A DNA stretch of 64,000 nucleotides from Microvirga tunisiensis (GTDB lineage Bacteria > Pseudomonadota > Alphaproteobacteria > Rhizobiales > Beijerinckiaceae), in the NCBI RefSeq assembly GCF_009296175.1, contig NZ_VOSK01000001.1, forward strand, positions 1 to 64,000, read 5' to 3'. This document shows, piece after piece, positions 63,919-64,000 of this stretch. Every line of letters starts with the position of its first letter. The stretch's first letter is position 1. A program made the translations under genes and the position numbers. The notes below the pieces were generated by a model. The model was not told the DNA's origin. It made no database searches and worked only from the letters and a program-made list of their open reading frames with translations.

Positions 63919-64000
63919 TCAAGCGACTTTCTCAAGCGTGTAGAGGACGCTGTGCTCGATCCAGCCATCAGTCTGCTTTAGGTACGCTTCAACATGACGT
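63919..64000 (-). CDS. C-terminal end of an unidentified gene (cut by window edge)
   Basis: Read from the right edge the frame gives RHVEAYLKQTDGWIEHSVLY and TLEKVA before a TGA at 63919-63921. The sequence looks coding and amphipathic. The stop lies 42 bases before the DUF3422 start, suggesting one transcript. Too little is present to name a family. Confidence 0.45.
   Translation of the reverse strand, partial: RHVEAYLKQTDGWIEHSVLYTLEKVA

Noticed and set aside
1-64000. tRNA, rRNA, CRISPR arrays, phage genes, replication origin, toxin-antitoxin pairs
   Set aside because: Looked for by eye on both strands; no tRNA-like cloverleaf, regular spaced repeats, phage structural genes or origin-like iterons were seen.

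Overview
The window reads as accessory catabolic DNA from an alphaproteobacterium, most likely a member of the Hyphomicrobiales (inference). The grounds are the gene families (paired RbsC/MglA-type and Liv-type ABC importers, many SDRs, MmgE/PrpD, BKACE, DUF3422), the IS5- and IS4-type insertion sequences, and a moderately high G+C. I could not search databases, so no species is assigned. Most of the window has mid-range G+C. The pntAB block (39.0-42.0 kb), the CoA-transferase pair (43.2-44.6 kb) and the insertion sequences look clearly G+C-richer by eye.

Layout. 0-3 kb: the end of an IS4-type transposase, an orphan NitT/TauT-type binding protein and an intact IS5-type element. 3.3-9.6 kb (minus strand): a lactonase-like metallo-beta-lactamase, a broken cytochrome P450, an SDR, then a sugar-type ABC permease and ATPase with a zinc alcohol dehydrogenase. 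10.1-15.0 kb: a three-subunit molybdenum hydroxylase and a sugar-type binding protein. 15.7-21.1 kb: SDR, MFS exporter, BKACE enzyme and MmgE/PrpD protein. 21.5-26.1 kb: a complete branched-chain-type ABC importer. 26.4-35.4 kb: SDR, GMC oxidoreductase, aldehyde dehydrogenase, MmgE/PrpD and SDR, with a 338-bp MITE-like element between the GMC and aldehyde dehydrogenase genes. 35.4-37.2 kb: decayed DNA. 37.3-38.2 kb: an orphan sugar-type binding protein. 39-44.6 kb: transhydrogenase pntAB, 3-hydroxyacyl-CoA dehydrogenase and 3-oxoacid CoA-transferase. 45-47 kb: SMP-30 lactonase, a small unknown protein and an SDR. 48-59.9 kb (plus strand): a second sugar-type ABC ATPase and permease, SDR, MHS transporter, beta-hydroxyacid dehydrogenase, GMC oxidoreductase, aldehyde dehydrogenase, hydroxypyruvate-isomerase-like enzyme and MmgE/PrpD. 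60.1-60.9 kb: two truncated IS5-type halves facing each other. 60.9-64 kb: a frameshifted, apparently exported argininosuccinate-lyase-like protein and a DUF3422 protein.

How it fits together. The enzymes suggest import of one or several oxygenated small molecules. These would be oxidised stepwise (GMC, zinc ADH, SDRs, molybdenum hydroxylase, ALDH), lactones opened (SMP-30, MBL), and carbon skeletons processed (MmgE/PrpD, BKACE, isomerase) toward acyl-CoA intermediates (CoA-transferase, hydroxyacyl-CoA dehydrogenase). The substrate cannot be read from the sequence. Two sets, at 26-35 kb and 51-60 kb, repeat the SDR-GMC-ALDH-MmgE/PrpD theme.

The most interesting observation is a recurring 17-bp imperfect palindrome, consensus ATCYCAY-N3-RTGRGAT. 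It lies upstream of nearly every catabolic or transport operon (9.7, 15.2, 21.3, 26.2, 31.9, 34.0, 38.4, 47.2, 47.5 and 53.2 kb), often overlapping or abutting a TTGACA-type -35 box. This implies one regulon spread over about 45 kb, yet no intact transcription-factor gene is visible in the window.
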